A DNA stretch of 64,000 nt, from assembly GCA_028015205.1 (NCBI GenBank), contig CM051519.1, forward strand, positions 87,255,539-87,319,538, given 5' to 3'. The translations under genes and the position numbers were made by a program. Of this stretch, positions 11,901 through 26,900 are shown one piece after another (the first letter of the stretch is position 1; each line of letters opens with the position of its first letter). Under the pieces are notes generated by a model. The model saw only the letters and a program-made list of their open reading frames with translations. It had not been told where the DNA came from and ran no database searches. The DNA comes from Mytilisepta virgata (Eukaryota > Mollusca > Bivalvia > Mytilida > Mytilidae).

Positions 11901-14900
11901 GTCAACATTTGTTTTAATTAGAAGGGCGGGAAGTATTATAACATTTTTATTGATGGGATCAAATATTCATAACGTAATAATAGGGTTATTATATATAGTA
12001 ACTTTTATTGTTACAAGTTATACCCACGGGGGTAAACAATATTACATGGAATGAACAACAACAAACAAATACAGACAAAGAAGATACAGGAAAAAGTAAA
12101 TAACTAACTAACTTGACCGATGTGGACCATATTTTCGCAGTTCCAATGACCGCTTTATAAAGATACAGACATTTGGTAAAAAATCATTTTTGGTATTAAA
12201 TACATAAAAAAATTTGCGATCCTTCGTCGCCCGATAGAAGGTGTTGATTCATTTCTACTAGCTTTTCAAATGGATTAGCTCTTAACTGAGTATTGGATTT
12301 ACAATGCAAAAAATATTGGTATTCATCATCTATCAGCTTGCATCCAGAGCAAAGTCTTTTTTCTGTGGGAATATTTTTTATATGTGCCAACTTCGATATT
12401 GATAGAGTGATTGTAAAACTTTTTTCATTTTTCAAGTACTCTTCTAATTTTAAACTGATTCTAAGTTTACTATCATGACTATATAGATATAACTTGGAAC
12501 TATCGCTTATTTTTACACACATTGTGACGTCGTCATTTTGTCTTCCTAGGTCACCTACACGCAAGCTCCCGACCAATACTACGCAGTTAAGCCAATCAGG
12601 AAAACCTTTATGTCTTGCACAAACTCCTCCATATGTAAAAATATCGAATTCCAGCTATATTATTTTGGTACGGTGGACCCTAAAAATGGGTCAAAGAATC
12701 AGATGGCCGAGTTACGTTACATTTCTTAACAATGACTAATGAGTGGAAATTTGTAAATGTGATTGTAATTGATGAAATGAAGACTATAAGAATATGTAAT
12801 GTTACAGCAACTGGAAATTCTGCAAAAGTGTCCCTAATGTATCCATAATAGGAGGTCCAATATGTATACAAACATTTTACCAAGTTTGAAGGCTCTGGAT
12901 TGAAAACTGTAGGAGAAATTGGTTACACAAGATAGGTACCATACTTTCTCCGCCCGACCGAGTGACCGTCCCCCCCCCTCCCCCGACATTCAACAGACTA
13001 TAACCCGGCCAAAAATCAATCCAATCCAAAATATTTGATGTAATTCACAACTACACCAGAAGTGCATTAGATTCTGCGTTCATAAACTTCCCCATATGTG
13101 AATACATGGGTGAAATTATAGATGGTGCCAAAAAACAGAAATTGGGAAGAATCCAATATTTTATACAGGAATATAAAGAGACTAAAATATTCAAAATCCG
13201 GATATCCAGCAAATTCCAGAAAACTTCCAGGCATGTAAATATGGCAAAGTCAATGTTTTGATACAGGAAACCACTCAAATCAATCCGATCAAAAAAAAAA
13301 AAAAAAAATATGCACAACTACACCTAGCATGGCATCAATTCTGTTTAATTTCATTCCGCTGTAAATTTTAGGAGATTTTGTGTCAACAAACATTTGTGAC
13401 AGATGGACAGAGAGAAAGACAGGACAAAAACAATATATGTCTCCCCTTGAAAGGGGGTGGCATAATTCAAAATTATGCAGAGTTTGAGTTCACTCTCCTC
13501 AGCAACCACGACTTGTTATGAGTGAAGTCAAATACTCCACAATTTCAGATGAAGACATGCATAAATTCAATTAAAAATTCTTTTGACTTAAACAATTTTG
13601 GTATAAAGTAAAATACAGTATTCAATATTCGTGAAAAAATCTTTTCTAAGATATTGATTGAATATACAAATAAGTAAAAATGTATTTCATCATCTACCTA
13701 ATTTTGATTACAATATTTGCAAAGTCTGACTTCTCGTTTAATTTTTTGATATCTTCCCCTCTCTTTTTATACAATATGATCCGAAACTCTCAACAGTGTA
13801 CCATGTATACACAAAGGGACAAATATACCTAAGGAGCAATAAAAAAAAACGTAATCCATTGGACAGACAAACCAGGGAAGACAAATGAACAACCACAAGC
13901 ACAACAAATAAACACAGAAAACTAAAAAACAATGAACAACACGAACTCCTATAAAAACCAGGAGTGAACACAGGTGCTCCGAAAGTGTAAGCAGTTCCTG
14001 CTCCGTATACGGCGTCCGTCGTGAAGTCAAAGTCAATCCGGGGGAAGTCACAAATCCATGGAAGCACATGAAATGTTACGACAGTGGGAACAGGTCATCA
14101 TCTTATATATTGGAACACTGTAATGGTCAATCAATTCGTGATGACGACCGTAAAATTTCCCAAGTGATATCAACTTATCCCTGATAAAACCCTGGTTAAG
14201 AAGCTTTTGTGACATAAGTAATCCTCTTATCCTCGTATACTCTTGAAAATCGGATAAGCTGCGAAACGTAGACGCCATTTGCAGGCGATGCTGGTATATT
14301 GCTACTCAAGAAGGGAAAAAACTACTTTCTACGATTAATACCTTACAATACCATGCTGCGTGGACGGTGATCATGTGCGACTGGGGACACCGATAAGCGA
14401 CAAAAAAAAGAAGAAGATGAATTGGTGTTTACTTGCAGATTTCTTAAAAATATTACTGTAACTTATTTGGACAAACAAATAATTTAGCGGACATTTCTAT
14501 ACAATGTCATCTCTTTAGGTAAATACTTATAATTCAGATTATTTTGGTAAGGAGTGAAGCAAGGGGATTCAATGATTTCTACATTATTCAAAATAATTTG
14601 AATGTTAATGATATTACTTTACAAATTTAGCATCAAATCCATTCCATTGAGTTATTACTATTGTCGCAATCTGTAGAAGAACTTCAGAATAGTGTAGAAA
14701 TTTAACAACTCAGACTAAATATTAATATAACCAAAACTATGATCCTGAAAACTACAAAGCCAATTGGTTAATTTTTTAAAAGATAAAAACATTTATTGCA
14801 TTATTAATTGAACATCCAATTTTGGGAATTCTACTTAATGGTAATGTACAACAGAATTAGTTAAAAACATGAAAAAGGCTGAAAAGTTTTCCTTCATTCC

Positions 14901-17900
14901 TTCCTTCCTGAGGACAGCAGATAGTTTATTCATTATAAAAGCCTTATTAAAAATAAAAATATTCTCATGTTTGATTGATTTACGTAAAGACTTTTGATTC
15001 AATTTGGTACGTCAAGGAGACTCATTTATTACTGCATTGTTAAATATATACGTAAACGCTCTCCTGAAACAATTTCTGATAATGTATGTCGACCAGTGGT
15101 ATTAGAAAATTCAAAGATAGGCAGCTGCTGTTTAATATTCGCAGATGACTTGTTAATTTGTCGAATTCTGAAAATGGTCCCCAATAAGGCTTGAATAAAT
15201 TATCCACATACTGTAATAAATGACAACTCTCGGTTAACTGTTAAAAAAACAAAAACAATGATTTTTGGCAAGCCAAATAGTATATTACTCACGGTAATGT
15301 ATTCCATTAAAAGCTGTATAAATACCTTGAGTGATCTAACAGCAAATGTTTCAACACATCTATTCGCCCAATTCTTACATACAACAGCGAACTTTGGTTC
15401 ATGGATGTTTATAGCTCATTTTATAATCCAACTCCTAAAGCCCAGAACAGCAAATTTATAAGCTGTCGTTCATAGAAAAAAGTCCAATTGAAAAAGTGCA
15501 TAATAAATTTTGTAAATTCACTTTGGGTGTTAAAAATAATTAATTGGCATCTTGTGCCCATCTGGGACTCTTACTTCAGCTCTTTGTTTAGACTAAAGTA
15601 ATCTTGCAAATGTTCATATTGAATCGGAATACCTCGATATTTTCCTTCTGTATATATACTTCTGTCTGAACGCAGTGTCATCATAAACTGGTTCCTAATA
15701 TACTTATTTAGAAGCAAATTGGTCAGTACCAGTTGTGCGTCACCGGAGAACATCAGAGTTTGATAAAAAAAAAAAAATAAATAAAAATAAACATTAAAAT
15801 CATCCCACATGCTAATTGGTGGAATAAAAAAAGCATTTTTATTTGACTTTAATCCAGCAATTATATTTTTTTTACATAACATAGCATTTATGTACATAAT
15901 GCATGCACATTTATCATGTCAATGTATGAACAAATTTTTCAACTTCATTTTCAATATATATACATTATAGCTTCAAAATAAAAATAAAACATTTTTATTA
16001 TTGGAGTTTTTCCTATGAACTATTAATGTTGAAGTAATCATATAGAATTCATTATAAATATGTCATTTTTGATCTGATCAGATACGCCTAAAACATATTG
16101 AAGCTTTGAAGAGGACAAATACAATAATAATAATAATAAAAATATAATCTCCTTGTGTATGTTTATGTATATATTATACTGCTTAATTATTTTGTTTCCA
16201 TTTTTAATCAATCTATTCCACAATGACAACACTCTCATTTTGACTTTTATTTGTAGTGGAAACTTCCTTAATTCCCCATAAAATGTGGAGTTCTTGGTCT
16301 AATCTTAAGAATTCTTTTGCAAAATTTTAGATGAAATTATTTCAATTATATCTAAGTTTTATGATTTACAATAACATTGGTTCTATAAGATATATCAATA
16401 GGTAAATGCATATTTCTTATTTTAGTGTAGACAGCAAAAAGTGCTTTTTGGGATTGTTCCACTAGTTATTTCTATGCACTAACAAATGACCCATTATAAT
16501 TCAACAAAATACCAGGATATGTATAATAAAACATATCACAAAATAGAGATAATAAAGACAATGAAAGAGGACAAATATACCTAAGGAGCAAATTAAGAAA
16601 CGTAATCTATTGGACAGACAATCCCGGGAAGACAAATGAACAACCACAAAACTAAAAAATAATAAAGAACGCGAACTCCTTTAAAGACAGGAGTGAAATT
16701 TGATGCAAATGTAAAGGTATATCTACAATATTAAGGAGGTCACCTTTTAGTTTGAGATCAAAATTTACATTTATTTTTTCTTTTTCTAAAAATCAGCACG
16801 TTTGTTTTATCTGTATTAACAGAAAGTTTCCATTGACAACAATATGCTTTGAAAATATTAAGAGAATTTTGCATTTCTTTACAGGTATCAACAAAAATAA
16901 CTGTATCGTCTGCATACAACAAAGCAAATATTTCTAAGAATATATGTAATTAACTATAACACTTTTCTAAAACTAAATTCAAGCGCATACCATCTTACTC
17001 TTTGAAATAGTCTTCTAGATCGTTTAGAATAAAATTAGATTTACTATTCTTATAATGAACATAGGAGTTTATATTACTATATTATATACAACCCGGAAAC
17101 ATTTCTCTTTTATTTAATTTTTATGTAATTTAAACCACAGGCCGGTTCTCAAAACGATACCAAATGCTTTTCTGAAATCAATAAATGAACAGAACATTTT
17201 TTTCCAAAATTATTATATAGGAAGACGGAAGCTTATATTATAATATTGTCACTGGTAGAATGACCTTTCCTAAAACCAGCTTTATTTTTAGAAATCAATT
17301 CTAGTTAATTAGAAAAGAAATTCAGCCCTTCATTATTGAAGTGAATAATTTACCCAGCAACTAATGAGAGTAATTGCTCTATAATTGTCTGGATCTTGTG
17401 GACACCCTTTATTTTTATAGACAGGTTTAATTACACGTACGAGCCAACTTTTTGGAATAAAACCAGTTTCCCCAAAAAAATATTAGAGCTTACGATATAA
17501 TAAGGTGATGTAGGAGAATTGTTTTTTAAAAACGTGTAATATATATATTATCAATTCCTGGTGCTTTATAATTTTTCAAATTTTTGATAGAATTTATAAT
17601 CTCCTCAGTTATCTCACCATTTAATATTTCATCATAAACTGGATGTGCATCAACCATTGCATCAATATCAATACTACATGTATATTCTTCATCTGACTCG
17701 TCTATCTCAGCTGAATTAAGGTTTTTAAAATATTCATAAAAAGTCTCAATAGGTAGCCTTTCTACTTAAAAAAAATTAAACTTTATTAATAAGAACATGA
17801 AAGCATTTTTCTTATTGTTTCAGTGTAAATAATCATAGGTATTCAAAAAAACGTAAATCATCGTTACTAAAATGGTGAAAAATGGCTTCAAAATATTGCC

Positions 17901-20900
17901 AAGTTCTTTGTATCTGTGATCAAAGTTTTGAAGTTGCTAAAAAGAATCACTGGACTGAAATTTCTTTAGGCTCCTCTATACTGTTACTTTATTAAAGTCA
18001 GATGTTTTTACTGGAGTTATATCGCCTTTTCAATAAAAAAATTAAATATGCAAGAAAAATCACAAAATTAGCAATTTTTGGGTGAATTACAAAACATGTG
18101 GACTTAGATGTGCTCATTATTTCTTGTTAAAATATAAAACATACTTTGTTAAGTTAAGTATCTTTTAATGGTCAACTGCTAATCAATGCTAAACATATAG
18201 CTTCAACTCCTATTTTGTGTTTTAATTTAATGAAATTTACCCTTGACTTAATGAAAAACGTCAAGTAAAAAGCCTACAATAGGTATATTCGGGTTTTCTT
18301 TTACAATTTCCAAGTTTATTCAGCAGTCGCCAAAATTGCATCGTATCAGTTTTCAAGTGGCTTCGTAATTCGTCAGCGCATTTTTGTGTATATTTATTGA
18401 AGCTATAATTTAACCTTTTCTTAAACCCTTTGGATTTAAGATTCAATGATAATTTGGCGTCATCTGACTTATCTAATTTATATTTTTCCTTAATCATCGC
18501 GCTTTTCTTTACAACCCATGGTTTATTACTTATATTCGAATTTCTGGGGCGAGTATTCGAGTTGCCCAATACATATCCGACTGTTTGAGAAATTGGATTG
18601 CCGAGGTTATTGACATCGACCTGATCCTAGGTTACGTTTTGGTTTTGGTATTAACCTGTTGAAATTTGTCAGCCTTGGGTTCCATTTAACGTAATTTTGT
18701 CCTGTGTTTTTTTATCATTGTTTATCATTAGGGTTTACTTGGTTTTTATTCCGCTAATATTTAAGGTAAAGTGAATTCCGTTATGCACTTCAGAAAACAT
18801 GGGATCAAAGTCCAAAACACTAAACGTGTAAAGCATCGCAATAAAAAAGACAATATGATAGTCAACAAGACTAACATTTTTACATGTGACTTTACCTTTT
18901 TTTCTTGTCATCAAAAAAACTGTCATTAACTATATACGAAGAACACCTTTTACATATTTCAATATACATTTATTTCCCTCGCATTAGTGAAATATGAAGA
19001 TTTGTTCACCGAGGAAAGTCATGTTTTCCGAGGACTTGCCCGAGTGAAACATGACTTTTCGAGGCTGAACAAATATTCATATTTCACTAATGTAAGGGAA
19101 ATTAATGATTTATTCCACTATCCCTAGTGTATTTCGATTAACTGGGATGTGATGGTGAAACAAGAATCTGAGATGGAAACGCGATGTTTTGTTCAATATC
19201 ACGTGGGAGAGTCTCCACCAATGAAATACGTACATAGCTATGAATTAATATATATAATGGGATAATAAGTTTTGTTCCATAATTATTAGATCGAATGTCA
19301 TCAGAATATCTTTGGAAAGATATATTATTTTCGCTTAACAATTTGTATGAATACATATTTTTCAGAGTTCTTCATCTTGTACATCAGTAATGTTCAGAAT
19401 ATCAAATTAAGTATCATCTGGAATTACAAAATCAGGGATTGTTGCTGTTCGAGCATTGAAACTTTGAGAAAACTGGATCATTTCAGACTTCATCGAATTC
19501 AGTAGAATATTTAAAGTACTCTGTTGGGATATAAATGCATCCAACTAAAATTTTACCCTTTAAACCTGTTAATCCTGGAGAAATTTCAAACTACTGCACA
19601 AAATCAGAATCTGACTCTATAATTTGTACATATGTTTCCAGATTATTTTTGTATACAACGACAATACCGACTAATTTTTTTTCAAACTTTTTTGATGTTT
19701 TGGATGACATATATAGAATAAAGGGCTTTTTGGTTTTGATACTTGTCGATAGGGCAACCAGATAATACACCTGATAAAGACAGTATAAAAAACAAAAAAG
19801 ACCTTTATCTTGTTTATCGGCTATTTACACTAAAAAATAGAAAAGGTCAAATAAAAATGTTATTTGTGTGTTACATAAGTGATTTTTTTGTGGAACCACA
19901 TTTTTTGGCGTATCTGAGAAGTAAAACATCATTCATTGAAGGAAAGCGCGCGCTTCACTTCAGTAATGGCCGACAGAGTGTAAACGTGAAATTCATTTGT
20001 TCCTCAAATATTGTGAATATTTTATGCGTTTCAAAATGACGGCACGGTGCATTGAACATCAAAGGTTGGTAGATCGATGTCATTATGGTGTACGATTGCA
20101 CTGTAGCCAGTGCAGGGGTCCATTGGTTTGTTTGTTTGTTTTTTTTAAGTATGATTGAAATGTCGCAAATATTTTGTATTGTAAATTGGGACTAATCTAA
20201 TTTTAAAAAATATTTTTATTTAAATTGAATTAGTACTTTTAATTTGACATTTTTATTTCAACAATGAACAACTACGAAAATTACTTCCCGTTCGAACGTT
20301 GATGTCGCGTCATTGTTTACGTTTAGCGTTTAGCGCATGTCAACTTGTGTACTGACCCGATAAATTTCTGATATGGTCCAGTACGTTGAACATGACTTTA
20401 TCGGTCGCCACAAATCAAAGGAATAATGTTCAAATTACCGATAAAAATAATTAAGCGGTACATCTACATGTAATACATCAAATTTATTAGTTTTTGTTTC
20501 AGAAAAAGACAGAATAACATATTCATTTATCATATCACAAAACCCATACATGCGTTGTGATTACAGGGTACTCTACGAGGAGCCTCATACGGTTGTCCGT
20601 CGACCATAAGCTGATCATAAACAATTCTAGCATTTCTACCTGTTCTCTGGAATTCTTTAAGTTTAGGTACTAAAGCTTTTATGCGTTCGCCGATTTCAAT
20701 CGGATATTGTTGCTAAACAGAATACCTAGGTTTAAATTTCAGTTTTTCGGGAACTGCATGTACATGTAATAAAACGTATCACAAAATACCAAAATGAATT
20801 TGATGCACTGTATGGCCAATTAGTTGACTGAAAAATCATCAGCAGTGCTCGAGATCAAAATATTGGAAAACCGGTTAAAGATATAATGATTAATTAATAA

Positions 20901-23900
20901 GCACAACCATAAAAAATCAATCAATTAAACCAAACAGGTATCCAAACTCAGCTAAGGGTTACCTCTGCATAAAAAGGAAACACCTTAGAAATGTCTGGTA
21001 ATTTTTGTCAAATTTTGATCGGAAAATGTAAAGGCACTTGAGTAATGAATCATGCCAGGACAAAGTTCTGGCTACTAGGCTGATAATGCCCTCGGGGACT
21101 AACAGTCCACCAGCAATGACATAGCCCCTGTGGTAATAATAAAACTTATCACAAAATACCAAAATAAATTTGACGCACTGTATGGCCATTTCGTTGACTG
21201 ACAACTCATCAGCAGTGTTGGAGTGTGTTTGAAATTTTAAAAACTGTTCTTTCAAATCAATGTTTTCTCTTTCTAGTTGTCCATTTTGATGTTCTAGTTA
21301 TTTCTGTTCTCATATCGTTCATATTTTGTTCAAATGTTTGTAGCCTATGTTTAATATCACCTAATAGATCCAACTTCTGTAATTGTTGATGTATTACTGT
21401 GTTAACACTGCCCATATTTTCAAGTTTTTGGTATATAATATTTATGTTTGCAAATACATTTTTCAACATTTGGGTCTGTATTATTATATTGGCATGTCGT
21501 TGATGTGGGATGGGCGGAAGGCGTCATATTGTTCCTTGATACCATATTTTGGGCTGGCACTTGATATTGTTGAGTATTCAGAACACCTTGTATAGGGGTA
21601 CTTTTTAGTGGGTAGGGTGGTACGGGGGTCTCTTAAAGTTTGGTTGACTACATTGATGTAGATTGCATCATTCGATAAAAGATCCGGTTGGACTGATGTG
21701 GCCATGTATGCATTCATGAGCTAATTACTTGTGACAAGTCAACATAGTTGTTTTGATCAACTGTTTTGAAGGTCGCCATATTGGTTTTCTCCGGCGATGT
21801 AAAACCAGTTTTTGATCAGTTATTTTTGTTCTCTTGTTATTCTTTTTTCCCCATCTAACCGGTTATTGTTAATATATACTGAACCGCAAAAGAAACGTCG
21901 CTTTTTCAAAATGTTAGCAAAATTCAAAATAAATATTAATTAATGATTTTTATATAATCAGTATTACGATTACATCACCAGGTAAGATTAAATTACCTTT
22001 GAATTAAATTTTCGGTTGAATAATTTTCAGTTGGTATCGTAGAGCGACCGTACCTAAAACCGCTCGTGGGACACACTTGGCGGTAATTTTTCTTAAATCT
22101 TAAATGTTCGTGAAATTCATGCTCCTTTATGGGTATAAAAGGCCGGAGAAAATTAAAGAGTGTTAGTATCAGTGTTGACACAGAAGCTATGCCACGTCTG
22201 ACTCCACAACAGAGAGAACAGGCCATTGGTCGATTGGATGCTGGGCAATCTGCCAGAGTTATTGCCAACGACTTCAACTGTGCTGTTCGAACAATTGAAC
22301 GTCTACGGACACGGTACAATGCAACAAACAGCACAAATGACCGTCCACGGAGTGGTAGACCCCAAGTCACTACCCCTAGACAGAATAGAGGCATTGTTCG
22401 TCACCATTTGATGAATCGGTTCACCCCAGCTGCCGAAACTGCTAGAAACACTGTTGGAACACATGGACGACCCATAAGTGATGATACGGTTCGTCGGCGA
22501 TTAGCTGCTAGAAACATGAGATGTCGCCGTCCAGCAAGAGGACCTATTCTTACTCCTCGACACCGTCAAGCTCGTCTTCAGTGGGCCACTCAGCGACAGA
22601 ATTGGCGAAATCGACAATGGCGTAACATCATCTTCTCTGACGAAAGCCGTTACTGCATTTCAACAGCCGATGGCAGAACCAGAGTGTGGAGAAGACGCGG
22701 GGAACGTTACGAAGACAGCTGCATTCTGGAAACAGACGCGTGGGGAGGACCTAGCATCATGGTATGGGGTGGAATCGGCCTTAACGTTAAACTTGGTCCA
22801 GTCATCTTTCAGAACCTTGGCCCAGGCAGAGGAAATGGCGTAACAGCTGCCCGTTACATCGACCAAGTCTTGACACCCCATGTTCAGCCCCATTTCGCAC
22901 GTCATCAAAACAAGACTTTCCAACAGGACAATGCACGTGCGCATACCGCAAGAGCCACAAGAGACTTCCTACAGCAGAATAACATTAATGTTATGGATTG
23001 GCCGGCTTTGAGTCCAGATTTAAACCCTATTGAACATTTATGGGACGAAGTTCAAAGACGGTTGAATAATGAGCAGCCAAGTCCGACAACTGCAGCTGAA
23101 CTTTCACAAGCGTTTCAGAGAGTATGGGCACGTATTCCGATGGCGTTTATTAATCGGCTCATCAACTCCATGTACCGAAGATGTGCCGCAGTAATTGGTG
23201 CCGGTGGAGGACATACACGTTATTAACGGACGTGGGAGCACAGCATTGAAAACATGTGACGTTGCGACAATTGTGACGTTTTTGTGAACATTGTAACCAA
23301 AAGACTGTAAATCATTCATTAAATTTTGTAAAAATTAATTTAAAATATATAAATGTCACTTTGAAATAAATGTATGTGAACATGTCATTTTGTGCGACGT
23401 TTCTTTTGCGGTTCAGTATATGTTCATTTAGATACCTTTCAAACACAAAATTAACCGAGTCAATTTCTAATTTCATAACGATATCACCTTTCTTCTGCTC
23501 CCATGCATTAATACGCTATTATAAATACAAATGCCAACATCCATGACACTGATCTTGTAGCAGAAGTCCCAAAAGAAATAAGTGGTAAGTAATTAAGGAA
23601 AATAAGAAAATATTCAATATGATTTCAAGAAGACTTCCCAGACTAATACGAACCGATTCATTAAAGCAATTTCTTAGCTAGATATAAACATATATCCAAA
23701 CTTTATTATTAAGGATATGAAGTTGACCCAGACGACCATTAATAAACCTTATTTGTCTTTGACTTTTGTTTTGACATTAACTTCAATCATAACAATTTTG
23801 AATGATTCATTTGGCAGGAATTAACAGTACTTTGGGGTATGTAAGGATTACGTTGTCCGGAAATTTAAAGTAACTTGATTTGTGTAGTAGTATCAATTCT

Positions 23901-26900
23901 AAGGTAAATGTGAAATCTGTCTCACAATTAATTTAAGAAATCTTTGTGTGTAATTCAAATTCTAAATGTCTTGCATTTCAATTGATATACAACAAAATAT
24001 CATTCCCCAATTAGAAATATCAGGTTAATTTTGCATTATTGTACGATTTAGGGAATGTACACTTCAAATAGACCCGTTATTTCTTTATTTTTAGTATTGC
24101 TTGTCTTAGTGTTTTTCATTAATTTCCCTTCAATTGGCACATTTGCAATTGCTTGGCTTTGATAAATTAAAATGATTTGTGTCACATTTTTCATGATGAG
24201 ATCCTTTCTCAGGATCTTTAAGGATATATTAACTGTATTACGTGTGCGCATACATTAGAAGATGTACATGTCAGTCTATTAGAGGGGGTGGAAAGGGGGG
24301 TACCTTTCTCCTTTCTCCCGCCCCTCGTCTCCTTTCTCCCGCCCCCTATCTCCTTTCTCCCGCCCCCTCTCTCCTTTCTCCCGCCCCTCTGCTTCCATCT
24401 TCCACCTTAACAACCGTCTTTTTCCAGATCAATCGATTTTAATACAAATTTGAATTAATATATGACCATATTATATAGGTGGCATAGGTCTTTATTAAAG
24501 CATATACTGATTTTACGAACAAGGCCTGCCTCCGACTCGTACGCAAATTAATACACAATGTTGGAATGTTGTCAATGGTGCATTAATTGTGCATGCCCCA
24601 ATGTCAAGAAACTCATTTTTGATATGTATGGTCATGTATGAGGATCATGAAATTAGACATAGTTTTTTATTATCTCTATTTTTCCCTGTCCTTGAGAACA
24701 CCTTACTTTGTATGGTCAAGTGGATAACGTAAATATTTTAATGTGACCTGGAAAACGCGTTAAGTACATGTAATGTTGTTTAGAGGAGGGAGTGTATCTC
24801 TCTGACATTGTCAGCATCCCTTCTTTTTAAATTTGTAGAAGATCGCCAAATACTTAGAGGAAACAGATACCCACATGTGAAGGCAAACCGGAAATGATGG
24901 GGGCATTTTAACTAGAGGCTCCCATGTATAGCTCACCTGGATACACCACTCTGCTGGCATAGGATGTAATGTGGACCTGTCAGATAGTTTTTAATGGGGA
25001 CTATCCAAGAACAATTGTAAATTAGTTTGGTTCCAATTGGTATAGTAGTTTCATAAGAGTCAAATGTTAAATCTTGTTCCCTGCTGGCAGTGTTCTTTCA
25101 GTTGGAGCATACATGTTGGATACAATTTTTTAAAGGGGACCACCCAAGGATCATTGTAACCAAGTGTGGTTCTAATTGGTACAGTAGATTCAGAAGAGAA
25201 CTTAATTGATCTTTGAATACATTTCCCCATGGGGTCCAATGTTAAACTATGTTCCCTGCTGGTGGCCGTCTTGGATCAGGTCTGAACATGTCAGATACAA
25301 TTTTTAAATTGGACCATCCACGTCCAGACTATTGTGACCAAGTGTGGTTCAAAGTAGCCCAGCGGTTTCAGAGATATTTGAATACATTTCCCCATTGGGT
25401 CCAATGTTAAACTATGTTCCCTGCTAGTATCCATCTTGGATCAGGTGAGTGTCCAATGTTAAACTATGTTCCCCACTCCAGTGGTGGCCATCTTGGACCA
25501 GGTGTGGACATGTCCGATACCATTTTTAAATGGGACAAAAGACAATTGTTCAGAGAACAATTGCAAGGTCTTTCCCGTGTCAAATTGCAATTAAGGCTAT
25601 TAAGCATGACTGTTGACCTCTTTTGACTTGTATAGTCAAAATATAGGACTGTCACAATGACCTTGACCATTGACCTTCGATTTTGACCTCTACAGCTCTA
25701 AAATAGGTCCTTGAACATAAGTATATATGGTTGTTAGATACTTTTATATCGGTTGCCAAGGGCTTTTTCGATGACCTTGACCCTTGACCTTCCATTTTAA
25801 CCTCTATGGCTCTATGGTATGGTCCTGAGCATAAATATATATGATTGCTAGGTACTTTTCCATCGGTTACTAAGGACTTTTTCAATGACCTTCACACTTG
25901 AACTTCCATTTTGACCTCTACGGCTCTATAATAGTGTCCTGAGCATAAATATATATGGTTGCTAGGTACTTTTTCATCGGTTACTAAGGACTTTTTCAAT
26001 GACCTTGACCAATGACCTTCCTTTTTATCTCTACAGCTGTAAAAAAGATTCCTGAACATAAATATATATGGTTGCTAGGTACTTTTCTATCCGTTGCTAG
26101 GACCTTTCCAATGACCTTGACCCTTGACCTTCCATTTTGACCTCTACGGCTCTATAATAGTGTCCTGAGCATAAATATATATGGTTGCTAGGTACTTTTC
26201 CATCGGTTGCTAAGAACTTTTTCGATGACCTTGACCCTTGAACTTTCATTTTGATCTCTACGGCTCTATAATATGGTCCTGTGCATAAATATATATGGTT
26301 GCTAGGTACTTTTCCATCGGTTGCTAAGGGCTTTTTCAATGACCTTGATCCCTGACTTTTGACCTTGGTACTAAAATGTAGATCTTTTGAAACTGATCTT
26401 TTTTGTATTGACGTTTTCTTCATATCTATAATGGTTTTCGAGATTTCGTATAAAATAAACACGCGTCAAGGGCAGTAACTTCTATATGGAGTCAGTTCTA
26501 ATTAGACAACTTTAGATCTTGACAAGATAAACATTTTTTCCAATACATTTCATCAGCTATCTCTTAAGGTTTCTGAGTTATTTCGATAACAAGGTCTGCG
26601 GTCAATCAATCAAGGTCAAAATTGAGATTTGACCTTGACCCCTTTCAATAGCTTATTTGGTTCTATGACCAATAGTGAAAGTCCCATGCCTGTACATGTC
26701 ATAGTTTTCGAGTAAAAATTTTTTAGCGAAAACTGCTTTTCATTAAGGGGACATAACTCTTATTACGACAATTGAAATCCTTTCGGTTTTGTGTCATGAA
26801 GGATGCAGTCGATAAACCGAATACTTTTGCAATTTAAACTTAACTTCTATGTCTTATAGTTAATGAAATATAGGGCAAAATATATTAAAATGTTGAAAAT

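Larger units (their letters stand above)
21875..23420 (+). mobile_element. Tc1/mariner-type transposon, apparently complete
   Basis: Inverted ends: ACTGAACCGCAAAAGAAACG... at 21878 and its complement ...CTTTTGCGGTTCAGT ending at 23417. The match covers at least 24 bp including CGTCGC, with TATA on each side consistent with a TA target duplication. About 1.5 kb in total, with one intact transposase gene. The perfect ends and open frame suggest a young, possibly active copy. It sits in gene B's large intron, near the 5' end of a decayed LINE. Confidence 0.93.

Noticed and set aside
13738..14069. Two overlapping minus-strand open frames of about 100 codons as hydrophobic proteins
   Set aside because: They lie in the non-coding tail of the Penelope-like repeat, which is not open in the other copies.
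22129..22188. Upstream ATG at 22129 as transposase start
   Set aside because: It overlaps the TATA box; family length and the helix-turn-helix start favour 22189.
21993..23319. Minus-strand and alternative-frame open frames over the Tc1 element
   Set aside because: They are shadows of the transposase frame, which carries the full DDE motifs.
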